NCBI RefSeq assembly: GCF_036173105.1
Contig: NZ_CP108053.1
Location: 6,076,001 to 6,140,000 of the forward strand
Direction: 5' to 3'
DNA length: 64,000 bases
Origin: Streptomyces sp. NBC_00287
GTDB lineage: Bacteria; Actinomycetota; Actinomycetes; Streptomycetales; Streptomycetaceae
This document shows positions 9,332 through 18,715 of this stretch, piece by piece. Position 1 is the first letter of the stretch. Every line of letters begins with the position of its first letter. The notes beneath the pieces are model-generated. The model did no database searches and had not been told where the DNA came from. It was given only the letters and a program-made list of their open reading frames with translations. The position numbers and the translations under genes were made by a program.

Positions 9332-9354
9332 CTGTCAGTCGTCCGTCGTAACGT
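9332..9354 (+). promoter_or_regulatory. Leaderless promoter of ppgK with RecA-NDp-like element
   Basis: CTGTCAGTC, eight bases, then TAACGT, then six bases to the ATG of ppgK at 9361. The -10 spacing is that of a leaderless transcript. The upstream element matches 7 of 9 bases of the damage-promoter consensus, with C instead of the final G. Confidence 0.45.
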
Positions 9355-9360
9355 AGAGCC

Positions 9361-10104
<744 letters not shown>

Positions 10105-10105
10105 C

Positions 10106-10684
10106 TCACCCGGGCGGGCGGCGGTGATCCAGCCGACTGGACATGAGGCGCGCCTTCCGTACGGTCACGATGACCCCGGTGATCAGGGTTCCGCCGTACA
10201 GCCAGCCGGCCTGGGTGGCGAGCGCCGTGAACAGGCCCATCAGCCGGTCGCCGGTCCCGCCGCCACCGCTGTCGGCGACCGCCACCAGGCCCAGCGCGAA
10301 GGCGATCGGTACGACGATGACCGCGGTCACCAGGTCGGCCTTGCGCACCCAGATCGCGGTCAGCGTGCACACCGGCAGGAACAGCACGCCGTAGACGGTG
10401 AGCGAGGACCCGAACAGCAGGGCGTCCAGGGAGCCGAGGGCGAGCATCAGGACCGTGCAGAAGAGACCGACGCCGAGGCCGGTGAGGCGGGGGTTGGGCA
10501 TGCGGCGGATGGCCTGCACCACCGGAGGCGGGGGACGCCGTACGGCCGCGGGGGGACGGCGGGGGGCGCCGGTCCGTGGCTGCGCACCCCGGGCACTGCC
10601 CCGGGCCTGCGGGGGCAGGGGTGGGGTGCCGCGTCGCGTTCCCTGCTGCCCGTACTGCGCCGGGCGCGTCCTGTGTTGCTCCAC
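10106..10684 (-). CDS. DUF6542 membrane protein
   Basis: A 192-residue protein with a proline/arginine/glutamine-rich cytoplasmic N-terminus (about 1-65) followed by four hydrophobic segments (LTGLGVGLFCTVLMLALGSL, LTVYGVLFLPVCTLTAIWV, LVTAVIVVPIAFALGLVAVA, and a last one near AGWLYGGTLITGVIVTV). This is the DUF6542 architecture. GTG at 10684 is six bases after TAAGTT (10696-10691, minus strand), so it may be leaderless. It is convergent with ppgK (one base between stops). No function is known. Confidence 0.8.
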   Translation of the reverse strand: MEQHRTRPAQYGQQGTRRGTPPLPPQARGSARGAQPRTGAPRRPPAAVRRPPPPVVQAIRRMPNPRLTGLGVGLFCTVLMLALGSLDALLFGSSLTVYGVLFLPVCTLTAIWVRKADLVTAVIVVPIAFALGLVAVADSGGGGTGDRLMGLFTALATQAGWLYGGTLITGVIVTVRKARLMSSRLDHRRPPG

Positions 10685-10791
10685 TGGACCAACTTAGGTC
10701 TGTTTATGTGTCGAATCGCCCTTCAGACACGCCGAGGGGCGGACCTTGGCCAAGCGTTCGACAGGCAGCCGGTGCCGGGCGTGTCACGCCG

Positions 10792-10797
10792 TAGACT
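10792..10797 (+). promoter_or_regulatory. -10 hexamer of ychF promoter
   Basis: TAGACT, a strong Streptomyces -10, lies 57 bases before the ychF start. I do not see a clear -35. Confidence 0.4.
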
Positions 10798-10854
10798 GGT
10801 GGATCGGCCCCACCAGCCTCCAGTCCTCTCCTCTCACGTACGGGAAGTCGCAAC

Positions 10855-11943
<1,089 letters not shown>

Positions 11944-11990
11944 GCGGATGAGTTAACACCACGTCCCTGACGTGGCAAACATGCAGGTCA

Positions 11991-12024
11991 GAAGGGGCCG
12001 GGCTCGTGGGAGCCCGGCCCCTTC
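11991..12024 (+). terminator. Terminator after ychF
   Basis: A perfect 15-bp stem (11991-12005 with 12010-12024) with loop GTGG, 47 bases downstream of the ychF stop. A smaller CCACGT/ACGTGG hairpin precedes it. Confidence 0.85.
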
Positions 12025-12166
12025 ATCGATCTCAGGTGTCGTGGACGGTGCCCGTATCCCGCGCCCGCCCGGATCCTGCCCGACGACCGGCCGCCCTCAC
12101 CGCCGAACCCGTCCCGGTCGTGGCGGCAAGGCCGCTGTGAGCAGAGCGGGCACCCTATGATCGAGT

Positions 12167-12397
12167 ATGAACTGCGATGAGTTCGTAGAGCTGGTGACCG
12201 CCTTTCTTGACGGTGCCATGGATGAGCCGACCGAGCTTCGCTTTCTCACGCATCTGACGGTGTGCGACGACTGCGAGATGTGTCTCGAACAGTTCAAGCA
12301 GATCATCGCGATGGTGGGCGAACTGCCCGAGGCGAGCCTGACCGTCGAAACGCGCGACCAACTGCGGGGCGCTTTCCGGGCGTTGCGGCGGGGCTGA
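12167..12397 (+). CDS. Zinc-finger anti-sigma factor (ZAS type), first copy
   Basis: A 76-residue protein with an HC2-type zinc anti-sigma motif: H29-x3-C33-x2-C36, plus C3 near the N-terminus. The helix EFVELVTAFLDGAMDEPTE is closely related to that of the protein at 13173, which has the same length. ZAS proteins sequester ECF sigma factors and some release them on thiol oxidation. A TATGAT -10 lies only five bases before the ATG, suggesting a leaderless or nearly leaderless message. It lies upstream of the ECF gene, not in the usual downstream position. Confidence 0.82.
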   Translation: MNCDEFVELVTAFLDGAMDEPTELRFLTHLTVCDDCEMCLEQFKQIIAMVGELPEASLTVETRDQLRGAFRALRRG

Positions 12398-12511
12398 AAA
12401 CGGTCGTGCCGGTTCTTACCGGTGTATGACCGACGCCGGCGCCGTGGAATCGCACTCGTTGAACTGGCCTAAGCTGACAGCCCAGTTGACGGCCGGCAAG
12501 GGGGAGTGACG

Positions 12512-13186
12512 ATGGCGGGCGCTCGCGAACTGCCGCCGGACGAGGTCCTGGTCCGGCGGTTGCGTGACGGTGACGAGGAGACGTTCGCCCTGGTGCTGGA
12601 CACCTGGTCGGGCGGCATGCTCCGGCTGGCCATGTCGTTCGTGTCGACCAAGGCCTCCGCGGAGGAGGCCGTCCAGGACACCTGGCTGGCGGTCATCAGG
12701 GGGATCGGTGACTTCGAAGGCCGTTCATCCCTGAAGACTTGGGTGTACCGGATCCTGGTCCGCACGGCCAAGACGCGCGGTTCGAAGGAGAGCAGGACCG
12801 TCCCCTTCGCCAGCCTGCAGCCGGAGGAGGAAGGACCGACGGTCGACGCCGCACGGTTCCGCCCGCCCGGCGAGCGCTACCCCGGGCACTGGGCCGTCGG
12901 GCAGGAGCCGCGTCCCTGGCCCGAGGACTACGTACTGCGCGGCGAGGTCCGCGAGTTGATAGCCGAGGCGCTCGACGAACTCCCGCCCCGCCTCCGCGCG
13001 GTGGTCACCCTTCGCGATGTCGCGGGATACGGCTCGGAGGAGGTGTGCTCCATGCTGGAGATCTCGCCGGGCAACCAACGCGTCCTCCTCCATCGGGCCA
13101 GGGCCTTCCTGCGCCGTAAACTGGAGCACTACTTGTCCGGTGTCCATGACGTCGCGGTGGGAGGGGACGAGCGTGGACTGCGTTGA
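12512..13186 (+). CDS. ECF-family RNA polymerase sigma factor
   Basis: A 224-residue group 4 sigma factor. Region 2 is seen at about residues 15-85 (DGDEETFALVLDTW, AEEAVQDTWLAVIRGIGDFEG, SSLKTWVYRILVRTAKTR). Region 4 lies at about 143-205 (LDELPPRLRAVVTLRDVAGYGSEEVCSMLEISPGNQRVLLHRARAFLRRKLE). The linker between them is unusually long (about 60 residues, rich in Pro). ATG at 12512 is chosen because GGGGGAG is five bases upstream. The gene overlaps the following anti-sigma gene by 14 bases, a strong sign of translational coupling. Confidence 0.93.
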   Translation: MAGARELPPDEVLVRRLRDGDEETFALVLDTWSGGMLRLAMSFVSTKASAEEAVQDTWLAVIRGIGDFEGRSSLKTWVYRILVRTAKTRGSKESRTVPFASLQPEEEGPTVDAARFRPPGERYPGHWAVGQEPRPWPEDYVLRGEVRELIAEALDELPPRLRAVVTLRDVAGYGSEEVCSMLEISPGNQRVLLHRARAFLRRKLEHYLSGVHDVAVGGDERGLR

Positions 13187-13403
13187 CTTCGTCGAGTTGG
13201 TGACCGAGTTCCTCGAGGGCGCGCTGCCCGAAGCGGACGAGCGGCGCTTCATCGAGCACCTGGCGGAATGCTCCGGCTGCGAGAACTACCTCGATCAATT
13301 CCGCCGTACGATCGCCACGACGGGTGAGCTGACCCCGGACAACATCTCCTCGGACGCCAGGCAGCAACTGCTCAGCGCGTTCAAGGACTGGAAGCGTCAG
13401 TAA
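13173..13403 (+). CDS. Zinc-finger anti-sigma factor (ZAS type), second copy
   Basis: A 76-residue zinc anti-sigma protein overlapping the 3' end of the ECF sigma gene by 14 bases; this is the classic cognate arrangement. Motif H29-x3-C33-x2-C36 (HLAECSGC), and it begins MDCVDFVELVTEFLEGALPEADE. Roughly half of its positions match the 12167 protein, including length and all zinc ligands, so the two are paralogues on either side of one sigma gene. GTG at 13173 follows AGGGGACGAGC. Confidence 0.88.
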   Translation: MDCVDFVELVTEFLEGALPEADERRFIEHLAECSGCENYLDQFRRTIATTGELTPDNISSDARQQLLSAFKDWKRQ

Positions 13404-13474
13404 GCCCCCCTTCGCAAGTCGCTGTCTTCCCAGGGGATTTGTAACGCTCGCGTGGTGCGCCGCCTCTGAACGGT

Positions 13475-15109
13475 ATGACTCTGCTCAGAAGACTGTCGTT
13501 CGGCATCATCGCCGGACTGCCCGGAGGCGCGATCGTCGCGGTAGTGACGGATCCGTTGTGGATCCCATGGGCCGCGCACTCGGTGGTGCTGGGAGCCGTA
13601 CTGGGCCTCCTCTTCGGCGACCACCGGCAGAGCAGCGGCTCGGCCTTCTCCGTCGGTCTGCTCATCGGCCTGCTCGCCTGGGTGACCTGGACGCTCACCC
13701 TCGCTCCCGCGCTGGACGGGGAGAAGCCGTCATGGACGATCGCGGTCGCCGTCGCACGCTTCCCCGAACTCGTCGGCGCCGCTCTGTTCGGCGCAACGGC
13801 CGGGCTCGCCTTCCACGCCCTGTCCGTCTGGCGCCCGCCCCGCCCTGCGCCCCAGCGGGCCAAACCCCATGTGGTGATCGTCGGCGGTGGATTCGGCGGC
13901 GTAGGGGCCGCGCGTGAGCTGGACCGGCGGGTCGGGCGCGGGCTCGACGCCCATGTGACGCTGATCAGCGACTCGAACTTCCTGCTGTTCACCCCGCTGC
14001 TGGTCGGCGTCGCCTCCAGCACGGTGGAGGCCAGACATGTGAGCGCCCCGGTGCGCGCCGGCCTCGGCCATGCCTCCTTTCTGCACGGGCGGGTGGCCTC
14101 GATCGACCCGCAGACCCGCAACGCGTACGTCTCCGCAGGCCGGGACGGGATGCTGCGGGTGCCGTACGACCATCTGGTCCTGGCGGTCGGCGCGGTGCCG
14201 CACTTCTTCGACCTGCCGGGAGTGGGCGAGCACGCGTTCCCGATGAAGTCCGTCGAGGACGCCACCAGGCTGCGCAACCAGGTGCTGGGCGCGCTGGAAC
14301 GGGCCGATCTCGAACCGGACCCGGCCGAACAGGCAAGGCTGTTGACGTTCGTGGTGGCGGGCGGCGGCTTCGCCGGGACGGAGTTGGTGGCCGAACTCTT
14401 CGACCTCGTCCACGACGTACTCCACTTCTATCCGCGGCTGCACGGGCTGCGGCCCAGACTGGTGATCGTGCACGCGGGTGAGCGGCTGCTCCCGGAACTG
14501 TCACCGACACTCGGCCTGTACGCGCAGCGCAAACTCGGCGGACGCGGCATCGAGTTCCGCCTCGGGGCGCGCGTGGCCAAGGCCACCGCCGAGGACATCA
14601 CGCTGGACTCCGGCGAGACCATCCCCACCCGCACCCTGGCCTGGACGGCGGGCAACCGGCCGAACCCGCTGGTGCGGCAGCTCACGCAGGGGCCGCTCGC
14701 CGTGGACGCCAGCATGCAGGTCCCGGGCGTGCCCGGCCTGTGGGCGCTGGGCGACTGCGCGAGGATCCCGGACCCGGTGGCCGGGGTCTATCCGCCGACC
14801 GCGCAACACGCGATCCGCGAAGGCAAGGCGGTGGCGAGGAACATCGCCGCGGTGCTCGGCGGACGCCGTCCCGTCCCGTTCCGCTTCGGCGGGCTCGGCG
14901 TGCTGGTCTCGCTGGGGCACCGCACGGCGGCCGGTGAGATCGGCGGCCGTCGGGTCTCCGGTTTCCTCGCCTGGGTGCTGTGGCGCTCGGTCTATCTGAG
15001 CAAGCTGCCCAGCGTGGAGAAACGGCTGCGCGTACTCGCCGACTGGACCCTCGACCTGGTCTTCCCCAGGGACATCGCTCTCTCCGCCAAGGGGGACCAC
15101 CATGCGTGA
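13475..15109 (+). CDS. NDH-2-like FAD/NAD(P)-dependent oxidoreductase with N-terminal membrane module
   Basis: A 544-residue protein. Residues 130-520 form a type II NADH dehydrogenase-like enzyme: VVIVGGGFGGVGAARELDRR (FAD dinucleotide fold), LVLAVGAVPHFF, VVAGGGFAGTELVAEL (NAD(P) fold), WTAGNRPNPL, and the GLWALGDCARIPD FAD motif. Residues 1-120 are several hydrophobic segments not found in standard NDH-2. They align with units repeated three times in the next gene product (shared features GAVLGLLFGD and RFPELVGAALFGATAGLAF). It overlaps the next gene by eight bases and lies downstream of the ECF sigma/anti-sigma pair, suggesting a redox or respiratory stress regulon. Confidence 0.86.
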   Translation: MTLLRRLSFGIIAGLPGGAIVAVVTDPLWIPWAAHSVVLGAVLGLLFGDHRQSSGSAFSVGLLIGLLAWVTWTLTLAPALDGEKPSWTIAVAVARFPELVGAALFGATAGLAFHALSVWRPPRPAPQRAKPHVVIVGGGFGGVGAARELDRRVGRGLDAHVTLISDSNFLLFTPLLVGVASSTVEARHVSAPVRAGLGHASFLHGRVASIDPQTRNAYVSAGRDGMLRVPYDHLVLAVGAVPHFFDLPGVGEHAFPMKSVEDATRLRNQVLGALERADLEPDPAEQARLLTFVVAGGGFAGTELVAELFDLVHDVLHFYPRLHGLRPRLVIVHAGERLLPELSPTLGLYAQRKLGGRGIEFRLGARVAKATAEDITLDSGETIPTRTLAWTAGNRPNPLVRQLTQGPLAVDASMQVPGVPGLWALGDCARIPDPVAGVYPPTAQHAIREGKAVARNIAAVLGGRRPVPFRFGGLGVLVSLGHRTAAGEIGGRRVSGFLAWVLWRSVYLSKLPSVEKRLRVLADWTLDLVFPRDIALSAKGDHHA

Positions 15110-16445
15110 CGCCGGATTCGGAGCCCTCGCCGGGCTCGTGGGAGGACTGGTCTTCGGCGCGGTGATGGCGGAGATCGGCTTCCTGCCCACCGTCGCGGAG
15201 ATCGTCAGGACCGACTCGTCCGCCGTGGGCTTCGCCGTCCACCTGCTGATCGCGGCGATCATCGGGAGCATCTACGGCGTGCTGGTCGCGCGCCAGAGCG
15301 AGCTGCTGTTCTGGGGACTCGCGTACGGCGTGCTGTGGTGGTTCCTCGGGCCGCTGACGCTGCTGCCGGTCCTGCTGGGCGAGCCGGTGACCTGGGACGT
15401 GGCAACGGCACGCGAGCTGATCCCCAGCCTGCTCGGCCACCTGGCCTACGGAGCGGCCACGGCCGGCGTTCTCGCCCTGCTGTCGCGCGGGGAGCGGCAG
15501 ATCGGGCCCGGTCTGCTGGTCCGCGCGTCGGTCGCCGGGCTGCTCGTCGCCCCGGTGCTCGGGCTCGGCTGGAGCGGGCTTTTCATAGGTGTGCTGGTCG
15601 GTCTCTCGTACGCCGTGATCTTCGGCGACCCCCGCGAGGGCAGCGGCCCCGCCCTGATCCGCGGCGCGGCCTTCGGGTTCGTGTGGTGGGTGCTCGCGGC
15701 GGTGACGATCGCGCCGATGCTGGAGGGCCGCGGACTGCAGTGGGCGCCGGCCGCGGTGCGTACCGCCGTGGCGGGGCTGCCCGGTTACGTGCTGCTCGGC
15801 GCCGGTACGGCCCTGCTGATCTGCTGGCTGGGCGGCCTGTCGAGGGCGGTGTTCTCCGATGACGTACGGCACACCCTGGAGGGACGTCTCACCGGTGGGC
15901 GGGTGATCTCCATCTGGCACGGCGTCGTCGCCGGTCTTGCCGGTGGCGCGATCTTCACCGGCGTCATGGTCGCCGTGGGATACCTGCCGACCGTCGCGTC
16001 CCTGGTCGGCTCGGACTCAGCGGTCGTAGGCGTCATCGTGCATCTGCTGATCTCCCAGGCCATCGGCGTCAGTTACGCGGTCTTCTTCCGCCGGCGCAGC
16101 TTCGACCCGGCCTCCGGAATCGGCTGGGGGCTCTCCTACGGCTTCCTCTGGTGGATCCTCGGCAACCTGACGCTGCTTCCCGTGCTGCTCGGCGCCGGGC
16201 CCCGCTGGAGCGCCGCCGCCCTGGCCGCGTCCTTCCCCTCGCTCGTCGGCCACCTCGCCTACGGCGCCGTGCTCGGCCTGGTGTATCAGCGGCTGGAGGA
16301 GCGGGTCGGCCCATGGCATCTGACCCGCAGCGAGGCGAGTGCGGTGCGGGCGGCCGGGCGGCACGCGCAGACGCTGAGCGCGGCGCCGGCGCTGTGGAGC
16401 CTGATGACGTGCGTGGCTCTGCTCGTCCCGATCCTGGTGTCGTAG
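15102..16445 (+). CDS. Polytopic membrane protein built from three repeats
   Basis: A 447-residue integral membrane protein with about a dozen hydrophobic segments. It has an internal threefold repeat: units start near residues 7 (GALAGLVGGLVFGAVMAEIG), 145 and 270 (VVAGLAGGAIFTGVMVAVG). Units one and three share GFLPTVA/GYLPTVA, VHLLI, YGVLWWFLGPLTLLPVLLG/YGFLWWILGNLTLLPVLLG and PSLLGHLAYGA/PSLVGHLAYGA nearly word for word. No cofactor ligand or known transporter motif is visible. Overlap with the upstream oxidoreductase gene points to a shared complex. Confidence 0.82.
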   Translation: MRDAGFGALAGLVGGLVFGAVMAEIGFLPTVAEIVRTDSSAVGFAVHLLIAAIIGSIYGVLVARQSELLFWGLAYGVLWWFLGPLTLLPVLLGEPVTWDVATARELIPSLLGHLAYGAATAGVLALLSRGERQIGPGLLVRASVAGLLVAPVLGLGWSGLFIGVLVGLSYAVIFGDPREGSGPALIRGAAFGFVWWVLAAVTIAPMLEGRGLQWAPAAVRTAVAGLPGYVLLGAGTALLICWLGGLSRAVFSDDVRHTLEGRLTGGRVISIWHGVVAGLAGGAIFTGVMVAVGYLPTVASLVGSDSAVVGVIVHLLISQAIGVSYAVFFRRRSFDPASGIGWGLSYGFLWWILGNLTLLPVLLGAGPRWSAAALAASFPSLVGHLAYGAVLGLVYQRLEERVGPWHLTRSEASAVRAAGRHAQTLSAAPALWSLMTCVALLVPILVS

Positions 16446-16454
16446 GAAAGCGAA

Positions 16455-16483
16455 GGGGGCGGGTGGCATGGCCACCCGCCCCC
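16455..16483. terminator. Bidirectional terminator hairpin
   Basis: A perfect 13-bp stem GGGGGCGGGTGGC/GCCACCCGCCCCC with loop ATG, between the convergent membrane-protein and DM13 genes. Confidence 0.85.
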
Positions 16484-16505
16484 TATGACGTCCGACGTGC
16501 GGTTG

Positions 16506-17018
16506 TCAGGCGCCCTGCCTCAGCTCGGCCGCGCCGAACGACACGCTGAAGCGCTCACACCAGATCGTCACCGTGGAGAACCTGTTCAGGTCGGTGCCCG
16601 CCGGGATCGCGTAATTCTGGTTGCCCTCATTGCCCTTGAGGTCGCCGAGGTCGATGTGCTCGCCGTCGTCGAGGTTGCCGCCGCCGTCCTGCTGGACCGG
16701 CTGGTCGCTGAGCCAGACGTGCAGGGCCGGGCCGTCGGAGGTGCGCAGATCGGTCAGGCGCAGGTTCGACCGGCCGTCCGCCAGCGGCTGGACGGCCACC
16801 GAGCCGCTGGTGTCGTGCTCGTGGGAGACGAAGCTGCCGATCGCGAACGGCTGGGCCGCGGCGGGTGCCGCCTCGTCCACGCGGGTCGTGGTGAACAGCC
16901 GCCAGGGCTGGAAGAGATACAGCCCGACGGCCGCCACCACGACGACCACCGCGGTGGTGATCCACAGGAGGCGGCGCTTGGAACGCCTGGGCGGGCAAGC
17001 GGGGATGGTCTGCGTCAT
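16506..17018 (-). CDS. DM13-domain membrane protein
   Basis: A 170-residue protein with a basic N-terminus, one transmembrane helix (about 17-36, LLWITTAVVVVVAAVGLYLF) and an extracytoplasmic DM13 domain: GSFVSHEHDTSGSVAVQ, LRTSDGPALHVWLSDQP, DLGDLKGNEGNQNYAIPAGTD and the conserved-Cys segment TVTIWCERFSVSFGAAEL. DM13 domains are thought to bind redox partners through that Cys; the function here is unknown. It follows the zinc-finger/coiled-coil gene by nine bases and is presumably co-transcribed with it. Confidence 0.88.
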   Translation of the reverse strand: MTQTIPACPPRRSKRRLLWITTAVVVVVAAVGLYLFQPWRLFTTTRVDEAAPAAAQPFAIGSFVSHEHDTSGSVAVQPLADGRSNLRLTDLRTSDGPALHVWLSDQPVQQDGGGNLDDGEHIDLGDLKGNEGNQNYAIPAGTDLNRFSTVTIWCERFSVSFGAAELRQGA

Positions 17019-17027
17019 GGGGATGTC

Positions 17028-17888
17028 CTATTCAGCGGCTTCGGTCGTGGTCCGCGCGGCCTTCTCACGGCGCAGCTCGTCGGTCTCGTCGCGTACGGCG
17101 TCCAGCCGGACCTCGAGCATGCCGACCCGCTCCCGGTAGCGCTCCAGCTCGGCCCGGACGAACTCGGCGTCCGCCACCTGGCGGGCCGTCTCCTCACGGA
17201 TCGCGGCGGTCTCCTCGTCGAACTTCTCCTGCGCGGCATCCAGCGCGGCGACGGCCATGTCACCCGCCTCCTCGGCGAGCGTGGCGCGCTGCTCGGCGGC
17301 CAGGATGCGCTGCGCGGCGGCTCGGGTGACCGTCTCGATCCGGGCCTCGGCCGCCGCGGAGTCGGTGATGATCGCCAACTCCTCGAGGTAGGCGGGCAGA
17401 TCGACGGCGAGCTGCTCCATGAGCGCGACGAGGACATCGCGTGACTGCGTCGCGTGGTCGCCGTCGCTTGTCGACATCGCCGCCAGTTCCTGCATTTCGC
17501 CGGCCATGGCCTCCGCCGCTATCGGCTCGGACTCGAGGGGGACGGGGGGATGCGCGGGCTGCAGGGGCACCACCTCGGCACTGGGCACGGCCTGCGCACC
17601 GGGAATCGGGTCCGATGCCTGGACTACGGCGGCTTCAGCGGACCACGGTGCCTGAGCAGCCGTAACCGCGTCCTTGGCCGCTTTCTTGGCCTCGGCTGCC
17701 GCGCGCTTGTCCTCCTTGCGCTGCTGCCGCTTGGCGCGGAACTTCCGGAACGCGCCGAGCGCGTTGTGCTCGGGGTGCTCGCAGTAGCGGGGCACCGGCC
17801 CCTGCGCGCCCGGTACCTGCTGCTCGGGCGGATGGGCGCAGCCCGGGTAGGCGCACGTGGGGACGGTCTCGACGGACTCGACGGTCAT
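17028..17888 (-). CDS. Zinc-finger and coiled-coil protein, KfrA-like
   Basis: A 286-residue soluble protein with no recognised enzyme domain. The N-terminus has a small Cys/His cluster (C12, C16, C36, H38 and H41 in CAYPGCAHPP ... YCEHPEHNALGAF), followed by a basic stretch (RAKRQQRKEDKRAA), an Ala/Pro-rich linker, and a long C-terminal coiled coil from about residue 145 to the end. The layout recalls KfrA-like DNA-binding proteins found on actinobacterial plasmids and integrative elements. No other mobile-element gene is visible here, so a chromosomal role is possible. Function not assigned. Confidence 0.7.
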   Translation of the reverse strand: MTVESVETVPTCAYPGCAHPPEQQVPGAQGPVPRYCEHPEHNALGAFRKFRAKRQQRKEDKRAAAEAKKAAKDAVTAAQAPWSAEAAVVQASDPIPGAQAVPSAEVVPLQPAHPPVPLESEPIAAEAMAGEMQELAAMSTSDGDHATQSRDVLVALMEQLAVDLPAYLEELAIITDSAAAEARIETVTRAAAQRILAAEQRATLAEEAGDMAVAALDAAQEKFDEETAAIREETARQVADAEFVRAELERYRERVGMLEVRLDAVRDETDELRREKAARTTTEAAE

Positions 17889-17961
17889 GTTCGGCCTTTC
17901 GTGGATGAGTTGGCGGTACGTGGTCAGGTGCGGCGGCGAGCCAAGGGCTCTGCGGCGGCGA

Positions 17962-17989
17962 GCTCAGGGCTCAGGGCTCAGGGCTCAGC
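17962..17989. repeat. Four tandem heptamers
   Basis: GCTCAGG is repeated three times with a fourth copy GCTCAGC, ending over the stop codon of the flavodoxin-like gene. It looks like slippage; no role is evident. Confidence 0.8.
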
Positions 17990-18686
17990 GGTATTCGGGG
18001 TTCTCGAAGTCGAACCGGCACCCCGCGTCCCACCGCGACCGCTGGTTCCCGTGTGCCGGAACGCCACCGGCGTCCTTGAGCAGCCGGGCCAGATGCAGCA
18101 GGTTCCACGTCATGAACGTGGTGTTCCTGTTGGTGAAGTCGTTGGCGGGACCGCCGGAGCCGGGATCGAGATAGGACGGACCGGGGCCGGCCTCCCCGAG
18201 CCAGGCCGCGTCCGCCTGCGGTGGGATCGTGTAGCCCAGGTGCTGCAGGCTGTACAGGACGTTCATGGCGCAGTGCTTGGCGCCGTCCTCGTTGCCGGTG
18301 ATCAGACAGCCGCCCACCCGTCCGTAGTAGGCGTACTGACCGGCGTCGTTGAGCAGGCCCGAGCAGGCGTAGAGCCGCTCGATGACCAGCTTGGCGACCG
18401 AGCTGTTGTCACCCAGCCAGACCGGCCCGGCGATGACGAGGATGTCGGCGGCCATCACCTGCCGGTAGAGCGACGGCCACGCGTCGCGCTCCCAGCCGTG
18501 CTCGGTCATGTCCGGCCAGACCCCGGTGGCGATCTCGTGGTCGATCGGCCGCAGGTGCTCGACCTGAACGCCCTGCTTCTCCATGATTTGCGTGCTGAGG
18601 TCGATCAGGCCTTGGGTGTGGCTGCGCTCCGGGCTCTTCTTCAGCGTGCAGTTGAGGAAGAGTGCGCGCAGGTCGTCATAGCTCAT
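17985..18686 (-). CDS. Flavodoxin-fold NAD(P)H-dependent reductase
   Basis: A 233-residue protein of the NADPH-dependent FMN reductase/flavodoxin superfamily: ALFLNCTLKKSPERSHTQGL (flavin phosphate loop), the ADILVIAGPVWLGDNSSVAKLVIERL block and GRVGGCLITGNEDGAKHCAMNVLYSLQHLGY. ATG at 18686 lies one base after a GAGGAG sequence, which is closer than ideal, but no better in-frame start is visible; the long in-frame extension upstream overlaps the oxygenase gene and is spurious. It follows the MpaB-like gene by 29 bases and may be the last gene of the isoprenoid operon, for example as an electron donor. Confidence 0.85.
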   Translation of the reverse strand: MSYDDLRALFLNCTLKKSPERSHTQGLIDLSTQIMEKQGVQVEHLRPIDHEIATGVWPDMTEHGWERDAWPSLYRQVMAADILVIAGPVWLGDNSSVAKLVIERLYACSGLLNDAGQYAYYGRVGGCLITGNEDGAKHCAMNVLYSLQHLGYTIPPQADAAWLGEAGPGPSYLDPGSGGPANDFTNRNTTFMTWNLLHLARLLKDAGGVPAHGNQRSRWDAGCRFDFENPEYR

Positions 18687-18715
18687 ACTCCTCAGTGCGG
18701 CCCGCGCGCCGAACG

